NCBI RefSeq assembly: GCF_008642315.1 | Contig: NZ_CP029192.1 | Span: forward strand, 2,666,001-2,730,000 | DNA: 64,000 nt | Direction: 5' to 3' | DNA from: Streptomyces venezuelae | GTDB lineage: Bacteria; Actinomycetota; Actinomycetes; Streptomycetales; Streptomycetaceae | Shown: positions 1 to 8,436 of the stretch, one piece after another | Position numbering within the stretch: position 1 is the stretch's first letter | Layout: each line of letters opens with the position of its first letter | The notes under the pieces: generated by a model | Databases searched by the model: none | Told to the model about the DNA's origin: nothing | The model's input: the letters and a program-made list of their open reading frames with translations, nothing else | Made by a program: the position numbers and the translations under genes

Positions 1-1
1 C

Positions 2-646
2 CCCACCGAGGTGGACACCCAGGGCGGCAAGAGCGCCGACGCGGGTCGCGGCGAGCCGTCGCCGAGCCGCGGCACCGGCCGCTCCGAAGCGCCGAAGCCC
101 GCTCCCTCCAAGGCCGACCCGAAGCCGTCGAAGACGCCGTCCGAGAAGCCGTCGTCCCAGGCGCCGAAGCGGGACGCCGACAACGGCGGCAAGCCGAAGC
201 CCGCTCCGTCCCGTACGCCCGAGGAGAAGCCGAAGGCTCCCCCGGCGCGCTCCGAGTCGTCCTCCGACGAGAGCACGGCGGAGGCCGCGGTCCTCACCCT
301 GGTCAACCAGGAGCGGGCCAAGGTGGGCTGCCGGCCGGTGCGGGCCGACGACCGGCTCGCCGCGCTGGCGGGCGACTTCAGCTCGGACATGGCCGAGCGC
401 GACTTCTTCGACCACACCGACCCGGACGGCGCGACGCCGTGGGACCGCGCCGAGAAGGCCGGGATATCGGATCTGGGCGGCGAGAACATCGCCCGCGGCC
501 AGGCCGACGCGCAGTCGGTCATGGACGCCTGGATGAACAGCACGGGCCACCGCGCCAACATCCTCAACTGCGACTACAAGACCCTCGGCGTCGGAGCGCA
601 CTTCGCGCCGGGCGGCCCGTGGTGGACGCAGGACTTCGGCTTCTGA
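2..646 (+). CDS. CAP/SCP-domain (YkwD-like) secreted protein, 5' end outside window
   Basis: The reading frame is open from the first bases, so the true start lies upstream. The visible 214 residues begin with a long Pro/Ser/Lys-rich linker (about residues 1-95), as in exported or wall-associated actinobacterial proteins. A CAP domain follows (about 95-214) with the family marks HTDPDGATPWDR, GGENIARG, a W-x-x-S-x-GHRANIL block and a C-terminal WWTQDFGF. Two cysteines (in VGCRP and LNCDY) could form the disulfide common in this family. CAP proteins of bacteria are extracellular and mostly of unknown activity. The signal peptide cannot be seen. I am sure of the family and do not know its function. 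Confidence 0.85.
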   Translation, partial: PTEVDTQGGKSADAGRGEPSPSRGTGRSEAPKPAPSKADPKPSKTPSEKPSSQAPKRDADNGGKPKPAPSRTPEEKPKAPPARSESSSDESTAEAAVLTLVNQERAKVGCRPVRADDRLAALAGDFSSDMAERDFFDHTDPDGATPWDRAEKAGISDLGGENIARGQADAQSVMDAWMNSTGHRANILNCDYKTLGVGAHFAPGGPWWTQDFGF

Positions 647-699
647 GCCGGTCCCTCCACCCAGGGGCGCACTAACTATTCGAAAGCGCTGTGCGCGAG

Positions 700-705
700 T
701 AGGCT
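700..705 (+). promoter_or_regulatory. Putative -10 box of a leaderless promoter
   Basis: TAGGCT fits the actinobacterial TANNNT -10 consensus and ends 6 bases before the ATG at 712. No ribosome binding site lies between them, so transcription probably starts at the initiation codon. No convincing -35 box is visible. Confidence 0.4.
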
Positions 706-711
706 GCCCTC

Positions 712-1110
712 ATGCAACCGACCGTCGGCATGGATCCGAACGACCTGGCGTACGACGTGTTCTCCCGCCAGTGCCCCTCGCGGGGCACCCTGGAGCACAT
801 CACCGGTCGCTGGGGCGGGCTCACGCTGGGAGCGCTGCACGAGGGCACGTTCCGCTTCAACGAACTGCGCCGCCGGGTCGACGGCGTGAGCGAGAAGATG
901 CTCTCCCAGACCTTGCACGCGCTGGAGCGCGACGGTCTGGTGCACCGCGACGCGCAGCCCACCAACCCGCCGCGCGTGGACTACGCGCTCACCCCGCTGG
1001 GGCGGGAGGTCGCCGAACGCCTGCTGGCCCTCATCCGTTTCGTGGAGAGCCGGCAGGACGACGTGGTGCGCGCCCAGGAGTGTTACGACGCGACGCGCGG
1101 CGGCCGCTGA
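712..1110 (+). CDS. HxlR-family winged-helix transcriptional regulator
   Basis: A 132-aa protein with the single HxlR domain: a Cys-Pro near residue 23 ([15 protein letters not shown]), the helix-turn-helix [26 protein letters not shown] and the wing ending [10 protein letters not shown]. HxlR proteins are MarR-like regulators that often sense redox or electrophiles through the N-terminal cysteine. No target gene is evident: the upstream neighbour is a CAP protein and the downstream gene converges. Its 3' end overlaps mutM on the other strand by 28 bases. The start looks leaderless, with no Shine-Dalgarno sequence and TAGGCT just upstream. Confidence 0.9.
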   Translation: MQPTVGMDPNDLAYDVFSRQCPSRGTLEHITGRWGGLTLGALHEGTFRFNELRRRVDGVSEKMLSQTLHALERDGLVHRDAQPTNPPRVDYALTPLGREVAERLLALIRFVESRQDDVVRAQECYDATRGGR

Positions 1111-1943
1111 CAGCGCGGACAGAAGTAGCTGGACCTGTTCATCCAGGGGCGTCGGCGGATCGCGGCGCCGCAGCGGCGGCACGGTTCGTTCTCCCTGCCG
1201 TACGCGTCGAGGGACCGGTCGAAGTAGCCCGACTCGCCGTTCACGTTGACGTAGAGACTGTCGAAGCTGGTGCCGCCGACGGCGAGGGCCGCGTTCATCA
1301 CGTCCCGTACGTGCCCGAGGAGTTCGGCCGTGCGCGGGCGCGTGAACGTGCCGGTGGGCCGTTCGTAGTGCAGCTTCGAGCGCCACAGCGCCTCGTCCGC
1401 GTAGATGTTGCCGACCCCGCTGATCAGCGACTGGTCGAGCAGCGCCCGCTTGATCGTCGTACGCCTGCGGCGCAGCGCGCGATGGAAGGCGTCGTCGTCG
1501 AACGCGGTGTCCAGCGGGTCGCGCGCGATGTGCGCGATGACGTCCGGCAGCCCGTCGGGGGTGTTGTCGTGGAGCGAGAGCCCGCCGAAGGTGCGCTGGT
1601 CGACGAAGCGGAGCTCGGTGCCCTGGTCGTCCGCGAAGCGCACCCGGATCCGCAGGTGCTTCTCGTCCGGCGCCTCGTGGGGCTGCACGAGCAACTGCCC
1701 GCTCATGCCCAGATGGGCCAGGACGGACTGCGCGGAGTCGGCGAGCGGCAGCCACAGATACTTGCCGCGCCGCTGCGCGAGACCGATCCGGTGCCCCATC
1801 AGCCGGTCGCCGAAGTCCTCGCCTCCCGCCACGTGCCGCCGCACCGCACGCGGGTGCAGCACCTGCACGTCGGCGACGACGCGCCCGCTGACCCAGCGCT
1901 CCAGACCGCGCCGGACCACTTCGACTTCGGGCAACTCGGGCAT
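1083..1943 (-). CDS. mutM: Formamidopyrimidine-DNA glycosylase
   Basis: This enzyme excises oxidised purines (8-oxoguanine, Fapy) and nicks the abasic site in base-excision repair. The 286-aa product begins [10 protein letters not shown], where Pro2 is the catalytic Schiff-base residue and Glu3/Glu6 complete the active site. It has the helix-two-turn-helix region [13 protein letters not shown] and ends with a four-cysteine zinc finger (CRRCGAA...YFCPRCQ). The open frame extends 55 codons upstream, but the enzyme needs Pro2 to become the N-terminus, so the ATG at 1943 is the start. It is the last gene of the minus-strand run behind rnc and converges with the HxlR gene. Confidence 0.96.
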   Translation of the reverse strand: MPELPEVEVVRRGLERWVSGRVVADVQVLHPRAVRRHVAGGEDFGDRLMGHRIGLAQRRGKYLWLPLADSAQSVLAHLGMSGQLLVQPHEAPDEKHLRIRVRFADDQGTELRFVDQRTFGGLSLHDNTPDGLPDVIAHIARDPLDTAFDDDAFHRALRRRRTTIKRALLDQSLISGVGNIYADEALWRSKLHYERPTGTFTRPRTAELLGHVRDVMNAALAVGGTSFDSLYVNVNGESGYFDRSLDAYGRENEPCRRCGAAIRRRPWMNRSSYFCPRCQRPPRVAS

Positions 1944-2013
1944 GGCTCTCCTTCGGCAGCACGATGCCGGCCGCCCCCAGTGGGGACGACCGGCATCAAA
2001 GGATAGGCGGCGG

Positions 2014-2820
2014 TCAGGCCGAGGGGGCGTCGGCGGTCCCCTCGGACCGGGCGGCAGCGGCGGCCTCGGCCGCCTTGATCCGCTCGTCCGCGGCGGCGCG
2101 AATGGCACGCCACGCGGACTCGGCGGCCTGCTGCTCCGCTTCCTTCTTGCTGCGGCCGGTGCCGGTGCCGTACGAGACGCCTCCGACGCGGGCGGCAGCA
2201 GTGAAAGTCTTCTCGTGGTCGGGGCCGCTCTCCGTGACGAGATACTCGGGCACGCCGAGGCTCTCCGTCGCGGTGAGCTCCTGGAGACTGGTCTTCCAGT
2301 CCAGGCCCGCGCCCAGGTTCGAGGACTTTTCGATCAACGGGTCGAAGAGCCGGTGGACGAGCTCACCCGCGGCGTCCAGACCCTGGTCCAGATAGACCGC
2401 GCCGATCACCGCTTCCAGGGTGTCGGCGAGGATGGATGCCTTGTCCCGGCCACCCGTGCCCTCTTCGCCCCGGCCGAGCCGGATGAAGGAGCCGAGTTCG
2501 AGGCCACGGCTGACCTCCGCCAGCGCACGCGAATTGACCACCGCGGCCCGCAACTTGGCCAGCTGGCCTTCGGGCAGGTCGGGGTGGGTGCGGTACAGCG
2601 TGTCCGTGACGACGAGGCCGAGCACCGAGTCCCCGAGGAACTCCAGACGCTCGTTCGTCGGCAGGCCGCCGTTCTCGTACGCGTACGAACGGTGGGTCAG
2701 CGCACGCACCAGAAGGGCGGACTCGAGCTTGTACCCGAGCCGCCCTTCCAGAAGCGTGTGGGACGAGGCCGTTGTCTCCGCCAGTTTCTTGGCGTCTTCC
2801 GCCTTCTTGGGGCTAGACAC
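2014..2820 (-). CDS. rnc: Ribonuclease III
   Basis: This enzyme cleaves double-stranded RNA for rRNA processing and mRNA decay. In Streptomyces the gene is also known as absB because of its effect on antibiotic production. The 268-aa product from GTG 2820 has the nuclease domain (about 25-155) with the signature [16 protein letters not shown], and a C-terminal dsRNA-binding domain (about 180-250) with [17 protein letters not shown]. An upstream frame extension of 35 codons is low-complexity and runs into rpmF, so I chose the GTG. The gene lies 19 bases after rpmF, in the common actinobacterial order yceD-rpmF-rnc-mutM. Confidence 0.96.
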   Translation of the reverse strand: MSSPKKAEDAKKLAETTASSHTLLEGRLGYKLESALLVRALTHRSYAYENGGLPTNERLEFLGDSVLGLVVTDTLYRTHPDLPEGQLAKLRAAVVNSRALAEVSRGLELGSFIRLGRGEEGTGGRDKASILADTLEAVIGAVYLDQGLDAAGELVHRLFDPLIEKSSNLGAGLDWKTSLQELTATESLGVPEYLVTESGPDHEKTFTAAARVGGVSYGTGTGRSKKEAEQQAAESAWRAIRAAADERIKAAEAAAAARSEGTADAPSA

Positions 2821-2839
2821 GGTGCCTCTCACCAGCCGC

Positions 2840-3013
2840 TCAGACCTCGAGGACCTGGCGCTTGTTGTAGGTGCCGCAGCTCGGGCACGCGATGTGCTGC
2901 TGCTTGGGCTCCTGGCAACGCTCACACGAAACCAGGGTGGGGACCGCAGCCTTCCACTGCGACCGGCGGTGGCGCGTGTTGCTGCGCGACATCTTCCGCT
3001 TCGGAACAGCCAC
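2840..3013 (-). CDS. rpmF: 50S ribosomal protein L32
   Basis: A 57-aa basic ribosomal protein beginning (M)[20 protein letters not shown], followed by a zinc-ribbon [18 protein letters not shown] with two Cys pairs. This is therefore the zinc-binding (C+) form of L32. The start is GTG at 3013, 2 bases after the yceD stop codon, so the two are probably translationally coupled. The family length is 55-60 aa. Confidence 0.97.
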   Translation of the reverse strand: MAVPKRKMSRSNTRHRRSQWKAAVPTLVSCERCQEPKQQHIACPSCGTYNKRQVLEV

Positions 3014-3015
3014 GG

Positions 3016-3633
3016 CTACTTCTCCTGCTTCTCGTCGACGCCCGCTTCCGCTTCGGCGCCGCTCATCTCGTCCTTCTCGCCGTCCTGGATGGTGCCAGCG
3101 AGTCCCTGCAAAGCCGCCCAACGGATGTCGACGGCGTCATGGTGGTGGTCCGGGTCGTCCGCGAGCCGCACTCCGCACTGGGAGCACAGGCCCGGACAGT
3201 CGTCCTGGCACACCGGCTGCATCGGCAGTGCGAGCACCACCGCATCGCGCAGCACGGGTTCGAGGTCGAACATGCCGTCCTCGAGGTAGAGCCTGTTCTC
3301 GTCTTCCTCGGCGTCGTCGGCCGGCTCCGCGGTGCGGCCCCGGTCGTCGGCGTCAGGGTACGAGAACATCTCCTGGAAGTCCGCGTCGAGCTCCAGCTCG
3401 AGCGGCTCCAGACACCTTACGCACTCCCCCTCGGCCGATGCACGGGCGGTGCCTGTGACAAGCACCCCTTCCATGACCGACTCAAGGCGGATCTCCAGCT
3501 CGACCGGGGCGCCCTGCGGCACTCCGACGACTCCTTCGATGCCGAAGGCGGCCGGCGGACCGGGCGCCTCGATCTCGCGGGTCAGCCGCTGCATGGCACC
3601 AGGACGCCGACCCAGCTCGTGTGTGTCGAACAC
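3016..3633 (-). CDS. yceD: YceD/DUF177 protein (large-subunit rRNA accumulation)
   Basis: A 205-aa DUF177 protein, acidic in the middle, with two Cys groups: ECVRCLEPL and [13 protein letters not shown]. The family is almost always next to rpmF and is implicated in 23S rRNA accumulation or ribosome assembly; the mechanism is unclear. The start is uncertain. The GTG at 3633 has no ribosome binding site, while the frame continues upstream with [13 protein letters not shown], which resembles the N-terminus I recall for other Streptomyces homologues. A CTG at 3666 is preceded by AGGAAAAGCC at ideal spacing, so the true protein may be 216 aa with a CTG start. Confidence 0.9.
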   Translation of the reverse strand: MFDTHELGRRPGAMQRLTREIEAPGPPAAFGIEGVVGVPQGAPVELEIRLESVMEGVLVTGTARASAEGECVRCLEPLELELDADFQEMFSYPDADDRGRTAEPADDAEEDENRLYLEDGMFDLEPVLRDAVVLALPMQPVCQDDCPGLCSQCGVRLADDPDHHHDAVDIRWAALQGLAGTIQDGEKDEMSGAEAEAGVDEKQEK

Positions 3634-3820
3634 GAGGGGGTTCCGGTGGTCGAGGCGCGTGCTCAGGGCTTTTCCTGCTTTCGAATACTGGGGTTCCGTG
3701 GGAGGGGCCGCCGCACTGGGGCCTCGGAGGTGAGGCTTGGCGGGCAGCCGAAGTCGCGGACGTATGCGCGACCGAAGAGCCAGGATACTTGACCTTTCGC
3801 TCTCGGCCCAATCCGGTCCG

Positions 3821-4909
3821 TCAGGGCTGCTGACGTCCCTGTTCGTACTGGCGCAGCTGCTCGGCGCTGATCATGGTCGTGTCGAAGAGGCTGGCCTCTT
3901 CGAGCGTCGCGGCAGGCGTCGCGGTCGGCGTCTCGTACTGCGGCTGCTCGTAGCCCTGCTGCTGGTAGCCGTACTGATCGTGCTGCTGGTGCTGGTACGC
4001 GTACGGATCCTGCTGGCCATAGGCCTGCTGGTACGCGTACTGGTCCTGCTGCTGGTACCCGTCGTGCTGCGGGTAGCCGTACGGATCGGGCTGCTGCTGC
4101 GGCGGCGCGTAGGGCTGCTGGGCCGGGATCGGCGGGGCCTGGGCGGGCTGCGGCGGGGCGGGCTCGGCGGCGGGGGCGGGCCTCGCCGCGGGCGAGGGTC
4201 CCGCGAGGTCCGCCAGGTACTCGGCGTCGGTGGTGTGGCCCTGGGAGGCGGCGCCCTCGCCGAGGGTGCCGAGCTCGTCGGCGGGGGCCCGGCCGTGCAG
4301 GGTCTGGCGGCCGCGGCCGACGGCTTCGAGGGTCTTGGCGAGGACCGCCTCGAAGGCGCCGAGCTTCGCGTCCACGTACGCGTCGGCGTTGCGGCGCAGC
4401 GTCTCGGGGTCGTGGCTGCGCTCGGGGGCGTCCTCGTCCTCGTACCCCTGCTCGTCGAGGCCGGGTCCGGTGCCGAGGAGCTTCTCGCGGCCGCGGCCGA
4501 CCGAGCCCAGGGTCTTGGTGAGGACGACCTCGAAGTTGGCGAGCTTGCTGTCCACGTAGTCGTCGGCCTCGACGCGGACCTCGTCGGCGGCCTGGCGGGC
4601 CTCCGCGAGGATGCGGTCGGCCTCGCTCTGCGAGTTGCGGGCGACCTCGGTGTCGGAGATCAGGGAGCCGCGCTCGGCGTGGGCGGACTCGATGATCCGC
4701 TCGGCCTCCTGGCGGGCCTGCTCGACGAGCTGCTCGCGGCCGCCGATGAGCTCCTGGGCCTGCGCGAGGGAGCCCGGCAGGGCCTGGCGCACCTCTTCGA
4801 GCATCGAGAGCAGATCGGCGCGGTTGACCACGCACGAGGCCGACATGGGCATGGACCGGGCGCTGCCGACCGCCTGGACGATCTCGTCGATCTTCTTCTG
4901 CACGTCCAC
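3821..4909 (-). CDS. Coiled-coil, cell-division-initiation-type protein with Gln/Tyr-rich tail
   Basis: A 362-aa protein. Residues about 1-190 are highly charged and predicted coiled coil (LAQAQELIGGREQLVEQARQ; ERIIESAHAE), resembling DivIVA-type or ATP-synthase b-subunit-like helices, which is why homologues carry those names. Two similar segments, YVDSKLANFEVVLTKTLGSV and YVDAKLGAFEAVLAKTLEAV, look like an internal duplication. The tail (about 220-362) is Pro/Ala-rich, then Gln/Tyr-rich with repeated QDQYAYQQ and QDPYAYQH-like units. There is no membrane segment and no catalytic motif. Its place between coaD and yceD is, as I recall, conserved in Streptomyces. Its function is unknown; polar growth or scaffolding is an inference. 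Confidence 0.8.
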   Translation of the reverse strand: MDVQKKIDEIVQAVGSARSMPMSASCVVNRADLLSMLEEVRQALPGSLAQAQELIGGREQLVEQARQEAERIIESAHAERGSLISDTEVARNSQSEADRILAEARQAADEVRVEADDYVDSKLANFEVVLTKTLGSVGRGREKLLGTGPGLDEQGYEDEDAPERSHDPETLRRNADAYVDAKLGAFEAVLAKTLEAVGRGRQTLHGRAPADELGTLGEGAASQGHTTDAEYLADLAGPSPAARPAPAAEPAPPQPAQAPPIPAQQPYAPPQQQPDPYGYPQHDGYQQQDQYAYQQAYGQQDPYAYQHQQHDQYGYQQQGYEQPQYETPTATPAATLEEASLFDTTMISAEQLRQYEQGRQQP

Positions 4910-5020
4910 CGTGTGCTCGCCACTCTCTACAGCTGGTTGTGAGACGGACGGGACGACTGTAAGGCCAGTGGCCGCCCGCCCGACACCGGGTGACGAACTG
5001 TCAGCGATCCTGCCGACGGG

Positions 5021-5500
5021 TCACTTCTTACCCAGGCGTTCGACCAGGGCCTCGTGGACCAGCGGCGGCAGCAGGTGCGCGACGTCACCGCCCCAAGCCG
5101 CGACCTCCTTGACCAGCGAGGAGGAGAGGAAGCTGTACGTGGGGTTCGTCGGCACGAACAGGGTCTCGACGCCCGAGAGGCCGTTGTTCATCTGGGCCAT
5201 CTGGAGTTCGTAGTCGAAGTCGCTGACCGCGCGCAGGCCCTTGACGATGGCCGGGATGTCGCGCTGCTTGCAGAAGTCGACGAGGAGGCCGTGGAAGGAC
5301 TCCACCTCGACGTTGCCGAAGTCGGCGGTGACCTGGCGGATCATCTCGATCCGCTCCTCGATCTCGAACAGGCCCTTCTTCGACTGATTGATCATCACCG
5401 CGACGTGCACCACGTCGTACAGCTTGGAGGCGCGGGCGATGATGTCGAGGTGTCCATTGGTGATGGGGTCGAAAGACCCCGGACAGACGGCGCGGCGCAA
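5021..5500 (-). CDS. coaD: Phosphopantetheine adenylyltransferase
   Basis: Transfers AMP from ATP to 4'-phosphopantetheine, the penultimate step of coenzyme A synthesis. The nucleotidyltransferase motif [16 protein letters not shown] carries the T/HxGH-type site, and [13 protein letters not shown] matches the C-terminal ATP-binding signature. A TTG at 5500 gives a 159-aa product beginning [10 protein letters not shown], the usual length, and has GAGGGA six bases upstream. An in-frame ATG at 5530 overlaps the rsmD stop codon but lacks a ribosome binding site. The gene follows rsmD, an arrangement common in many bacteria. Confidence 0.95.
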   Translation of the reverse strand: MRRAVCPGSFDPITNGHLDIIARASKLYDVVHVAVMINQSKKGLFEIEERIEMIRQVTADFGNVEVESFHGLLVDFCKQRDIPAIVKGLRAVSDFDYELQMAQMNNGLSGVETLFVPTNPTYSFLSSSLVKEVAAWGGDVAHLLPPLVHEALVERLGKK

Positions 5501-5526
5501 CGTGAGTCCCTCGCTCTCCGGTCCGG

Positions 5527-6120
5527 TCATGGCGCGATCACTGAGTCGTCGCACGTAGAGGCGGCGCGACCGTACCAAAACGTCCCTTCGCCGTAGCGAC
5601 GGGACCTGAGGGCCTCGAAACCCTCCGGCCAGCCGAAGACACCGCCTCTTGTACTGCGTTCAACGGTGACGAGCGCGTCGTCGGTGAGCCAGCCCTCCGA
5701 GCGGAGTGTGAGGAGGATCTCCCGAAGATCGTCATCGGTGACGGCGTACGGAGGATCGAGGAAGACCAGGTCGTACGGGCTGGTGGGAGCCCCTGCCTGG
5801 ACGATCTGGGCGGCTTTGCCCGCCCGCACGTCGGCGCCGGGCAGGCCGACCGCCTTCACGTTCTCGCGGATGGTGCGCGCGGCCCTGGCGTCGGCCTCGA
5901 CGAGCAGGGTGTGCGCGGCGCCGCGGGACAGCGCCTCCAGGCCGACGGCTCCGGAGCCCGCGTACAGGTCGAGGACGCGGGCCCCGTCGAGCGTGCCCTG
6001 GAGGGCCTGCCAGGTGGAGAAGAGGCCTTCGCGCGCGCGGTCGGACGTGGGGCGGGTGCCGTTGCCCGGCGGTACGGCCAGGCGGCGTCCGCCGGCCGTG
6101 CCGGCGATCACGCGGGTCAT
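5527..6120 (-). CDS. rsmD: 16S rRNA (guanine-N2)-methyltransferase RsmD
   Basis: Methylates G966 (E. coli numbering) of 16S rRNA with S-adenosylmethionine. The 197-aa product starts [19 protein letters not shown] and contains the Rossmann SAM-binding motif [20 protein letters not shown] and the catalytic [10 protein letters not shown]. Length and motifs are normal for the family. It is 53 bases downstream of recG and ends where coaD begins, so recG-rsmD-coaD probably form one transcript. Confidence 0.95.
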   Translation of the reverse strand: MTRVIAGTAGGRRLAVPPGNGTRPTSDRAREGLFSTWQALQGTLDGARVLDLYAGSGAVGLEALSRGAAHTLLVEADARAARTIRENVKAVGLPGADVRAGKAAQIVQAGAPTSPYDLVFLDPPYAVTDDDLREILLTLRSEGWLTDDALVTVERSTRGGVFGWPEGFEALRSRRYGEGTFWYGRAASTCDDSVIAP

Positions 6121-6173
6121 CTGATTCCTTCTGGCTGGACGGTGGTGATCCCACGATATGGCGTACGGCGGTA

Positions 6174-8375
6174 TCAGCCCTTGTCGAGGTACTGCTCGCG
6201 CTCCGCGTCGAGGAGGGCGTCCAGCGCGGTGCGCAGCGCGGGCAGCCGCTCGAGCTCCGGGTCGTCGGCGACCACGGCGACCGCTTCCTCGCGGGCGGCG
6301 GCGATGATCTCCTCGTCGTCGATGACGGCGAGCATGCGCAGGCTGGAGCGGACGCCGGACTGGGCCTGGCCGAGGACGTCGCCCTCGCGGCGCTGCTCCA
6401 GGTCGATGCGGGACAGCTCGAATCCGTCGAGGGTGGAGGCGACCGCTCCGAGGCGGCCGCGGGCGGGGCTGGCCTCGGGCATGTCGGTGACCAGGAGGCA
6501 GAGGCCGGGGGCGGAGCCTCGGCCGACGCGGCCGCGGAGCTGGTGCAGCTGGGAGACGCCGAAGCGGTCCGCGTCCATGATCACCATGGCGGTGGCGTTC
6601 GGTACGTTCACGCCGACCTCGATGACCGTCGTCGCGACGAGGACCTGCGTCTCGCCCGCGGCGAAGCGGCGCATCACGGCGTCCTTGTCGTCGGGCTGCA
6701 TGCGGCCGTGCAGGACCTCGACCTTCAGACCGCTCAACGGGCCGCGGGCGAGCTGTTCGGCGACCTCGACGACCGCGAGCGGGGGCCGCTTCTCGGCGGT
6801 GGCCTCCTCCTCGGCCTTCTTCTTGGCCTTCTTCGGATCCTCTTCCTCATCACCGATGCGGGGGCACACCACGTACGCCTGGTGGCCGTTCTCGACCTCC
6901 TCGCGCACGCGCTCCCAGGCGCGGGCCAGGAAGTGCGGCTTGTCCTCGGCGGGGACGACGTGGCTGGCGATCGGCGAGCGCCCGGCGGGGAGCTGGTCCA
7001 GGACGGACGTCTCCAGGTCGCCGAAGACGGTCATCGCCACGGTCCGCGGGATGGGGGTGGCCGTCATGACCAGGAGGTGCGGGGGCTGCTTGCCCTTGCC
7101 GCGCAGGGCGTCGCGCTGCTCCACACCGAAGCGGTGCTGCTCGTCGACGACGACGAGGCCCAGGTCGTGGAACTGGACCTTGTCCTCGATCAGCGCGTGG
7201 GTGCCGATGACGATCCCGGCGTCACCGGTGACCAGGTCGAGCAGGGCCTGGCGGCGGGAGGCCGCGCCCATGGAGCCGGTGAGCAGCGTGACCTTCGTGG
7301 CGTGCTCGGCGCCGCCCAGCATGCCGCCCTCGGCCAGCTCGCCCATCATCTCGACGATGGAGCGGTGGTGCTGCTGCGCGAGGACTTCGGTGGGCGCCAG
7401 CATCGCGGCCTGGCCGCCCGCGTCCACGACGGCGAGCATGGCGCGCAGCGCGACCATGGTCTTCCCCGATCCGACCTCTCCCTGGAGGAGGCGGTGCATG
7501 GGGTGTTCGGTCGCGAGGTCGTCGAAGATCTCCTTGGAGACCTTCTCCTGGCCGTCCGTGAGGGTGAAGGGCAGCTTGGCGTCGAACGCGTCGAGGAGGC
7601 CGCCGGGCTTGCGCCTGCGGGCGACGGCGGGGAGTTGGGCGTCCGCGTACCTCCGCCGGGCCAGGGCGACCTGGAGGACGAAGGCCTCGTCCCACTTGAG
7701 GCGGTCGCGGGCGGCGGCGATGTCCGCCTTGGAGTGCGGCCGGTGGATCTTCAGGAGGGCTTCGGGGAGCGGGATCAGGCCGCGTCCGTCGCGCAGGGAG
7801 GGCGGCAGCGGGTCCTGGGCCTCCTGGGCGCTGGGCAGGACCATGTCGACCGACTTGGCGATCTTCCAGGACTCCAGCTTGGCGGTGGCCGGGTAGATCG
7901 GCAGCTGGGCGCCGGCCCAGGAGCCGACGGTCTCGCCCGCCTCGTCGCCGTCGCCCCGCAGCAGTTCGTACGCCGGGTGGGCCAGCTGCATCTTGCGGTT
8001 GAAGACCGACACCTTGCCCGCGAACATCGCGCGGGTGCCGGGCAGCAGGTCCTTGTGCGGCTTGTGGATGCCGCGGCCGAAGAAGACGAGCTGGACCTGG
8101 CCGCTTCCGTCGGTGATGGTGACTTCGAGGCGCTGGCCGCGACCTCCGTTGAACTTCAGGATGCGCGCGGTCGCGACCTGGGCGACCACCGTGACGTGCT
8201 CGTCCAGGGGGAGGTCGGCGAGGCGGGTGAGCTCACCGCGCTCGGCGTACCGCCGGGGGTAGTGGTGCAGGAGGTCACCGACCGTGTGCAGGTCGAGGTG
8301 CTCGGCCATCACCTTCGCTGTGGCGGGGCCGACCACTTTCTTCAGGGGTTCTTCGAGCGCGGGCACGAGATCCAT
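6174..8375 (-). CDS. recG: ATP-dependent DNA helicase RecG
   Basis: RecG remodels stalled forks and branch-migrates Holliday junctions. The 733-aa product has an N-terminal wedge/OB domain (about 50-180), helicase motif I GEVGSGKT, motif II DEQHRFG, motif III TATPIPRT and the C-terminal motif QLRGRVGRG. A Lys/Glu-rich insertion (DEEEDPKKAKKKAEEEA) sits in the helicase domain, as I recall for actinobacterial forms. The ATG at 8375 (MDLVPALEEPL) is chosen over a TTG seven codons upstream; neither has a strong ribosome binding site. It follows the DAK2 gene by 61 bases. Confidence 0.96.
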   Translation of the reverse strand: MDLVPALEEPLKKVVGPATAKVMAEHLDLHTVGDLLHHYPRRYAERGELTRLADLPLDEHVTVVAQVATARILKFNGGRGQRLEVTITDGSGQVQLVFFGRGIHKPHKDLLPGTRAMFAGKVSVFNRKMQLAHPAYELLRGDGDEAGETVGSWAGAQLPIYPATAKLESWKIAKSVDMVLPSAQEAQDPLPPSLRDGRGLIPLPEALLKIHRPHSKADIAAARDRLKWDEAFVLQVALARRRYADAQLPAVARRRKPGGLLDAFDAKLPFTLTDGQEKVSKEIFDDLATEHPMHRLLQGEVGSGKTMVALRAMLAVVDAGGQAAMLAPTEVLAQQHHRSIVEMMGELAEGGMLGGAEHATKVTLLTGSMGAASRRQALLDLVTGDAGIVIGTHALIEDKVQFHDLGLVVVDEQHRFGVEQRDALRGKGKQPPHLLVMTATPIPRTVAMTVFGDLETSVLDQLPAGRSPIASHVVPAEDKPHFLARAWERVREEVENGHQAYVVCPRIGDEEEDPKKAKKKAEEEATAEKRPPLAVVEVAEQLARGPLSGLKVEVLHGRMQPDDKDAVMRRFAAGETQVLVATTVIEVGVNVPNATAMVIMDADRFGVSQLHQLRGRVGRGSAPGLCLLVTDMPEASPARGRLGAVASTLDGFELSRIDLEQRREGDVLGQAQSGVRSSLRMLAVIDDEEIIAAAREEAVAVVADDPELERLPALRTALDALLDAEREQYLDKG

Positions 8376-8436
8376 TGCACACCACGGCACTGACAATGCG
8401 GTGCAGGTCCCCCGGATCGGCCGCCCTGCTGCTCCG

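Noticed and set aside
682..694. GAAAGCGCT before the HxlR gene as a LacI-type site like that at 44386
   Set aside because: Only the core matches; the flanks are not symmetric.
1405..3792. 795-codon plus-strand frame opposite mutM and rnc
   Set aside because: It is the antisense shadow of well-supported genes with no motif and no ribosome binding site.
3663..4835. Long minus-strand frame overlapping the coiled-coil gene
   Set aside because: It is Arg/Pro/Ala-rich low-complexity in an alternate frame of a real gene, as GC-rich DNA often gives.
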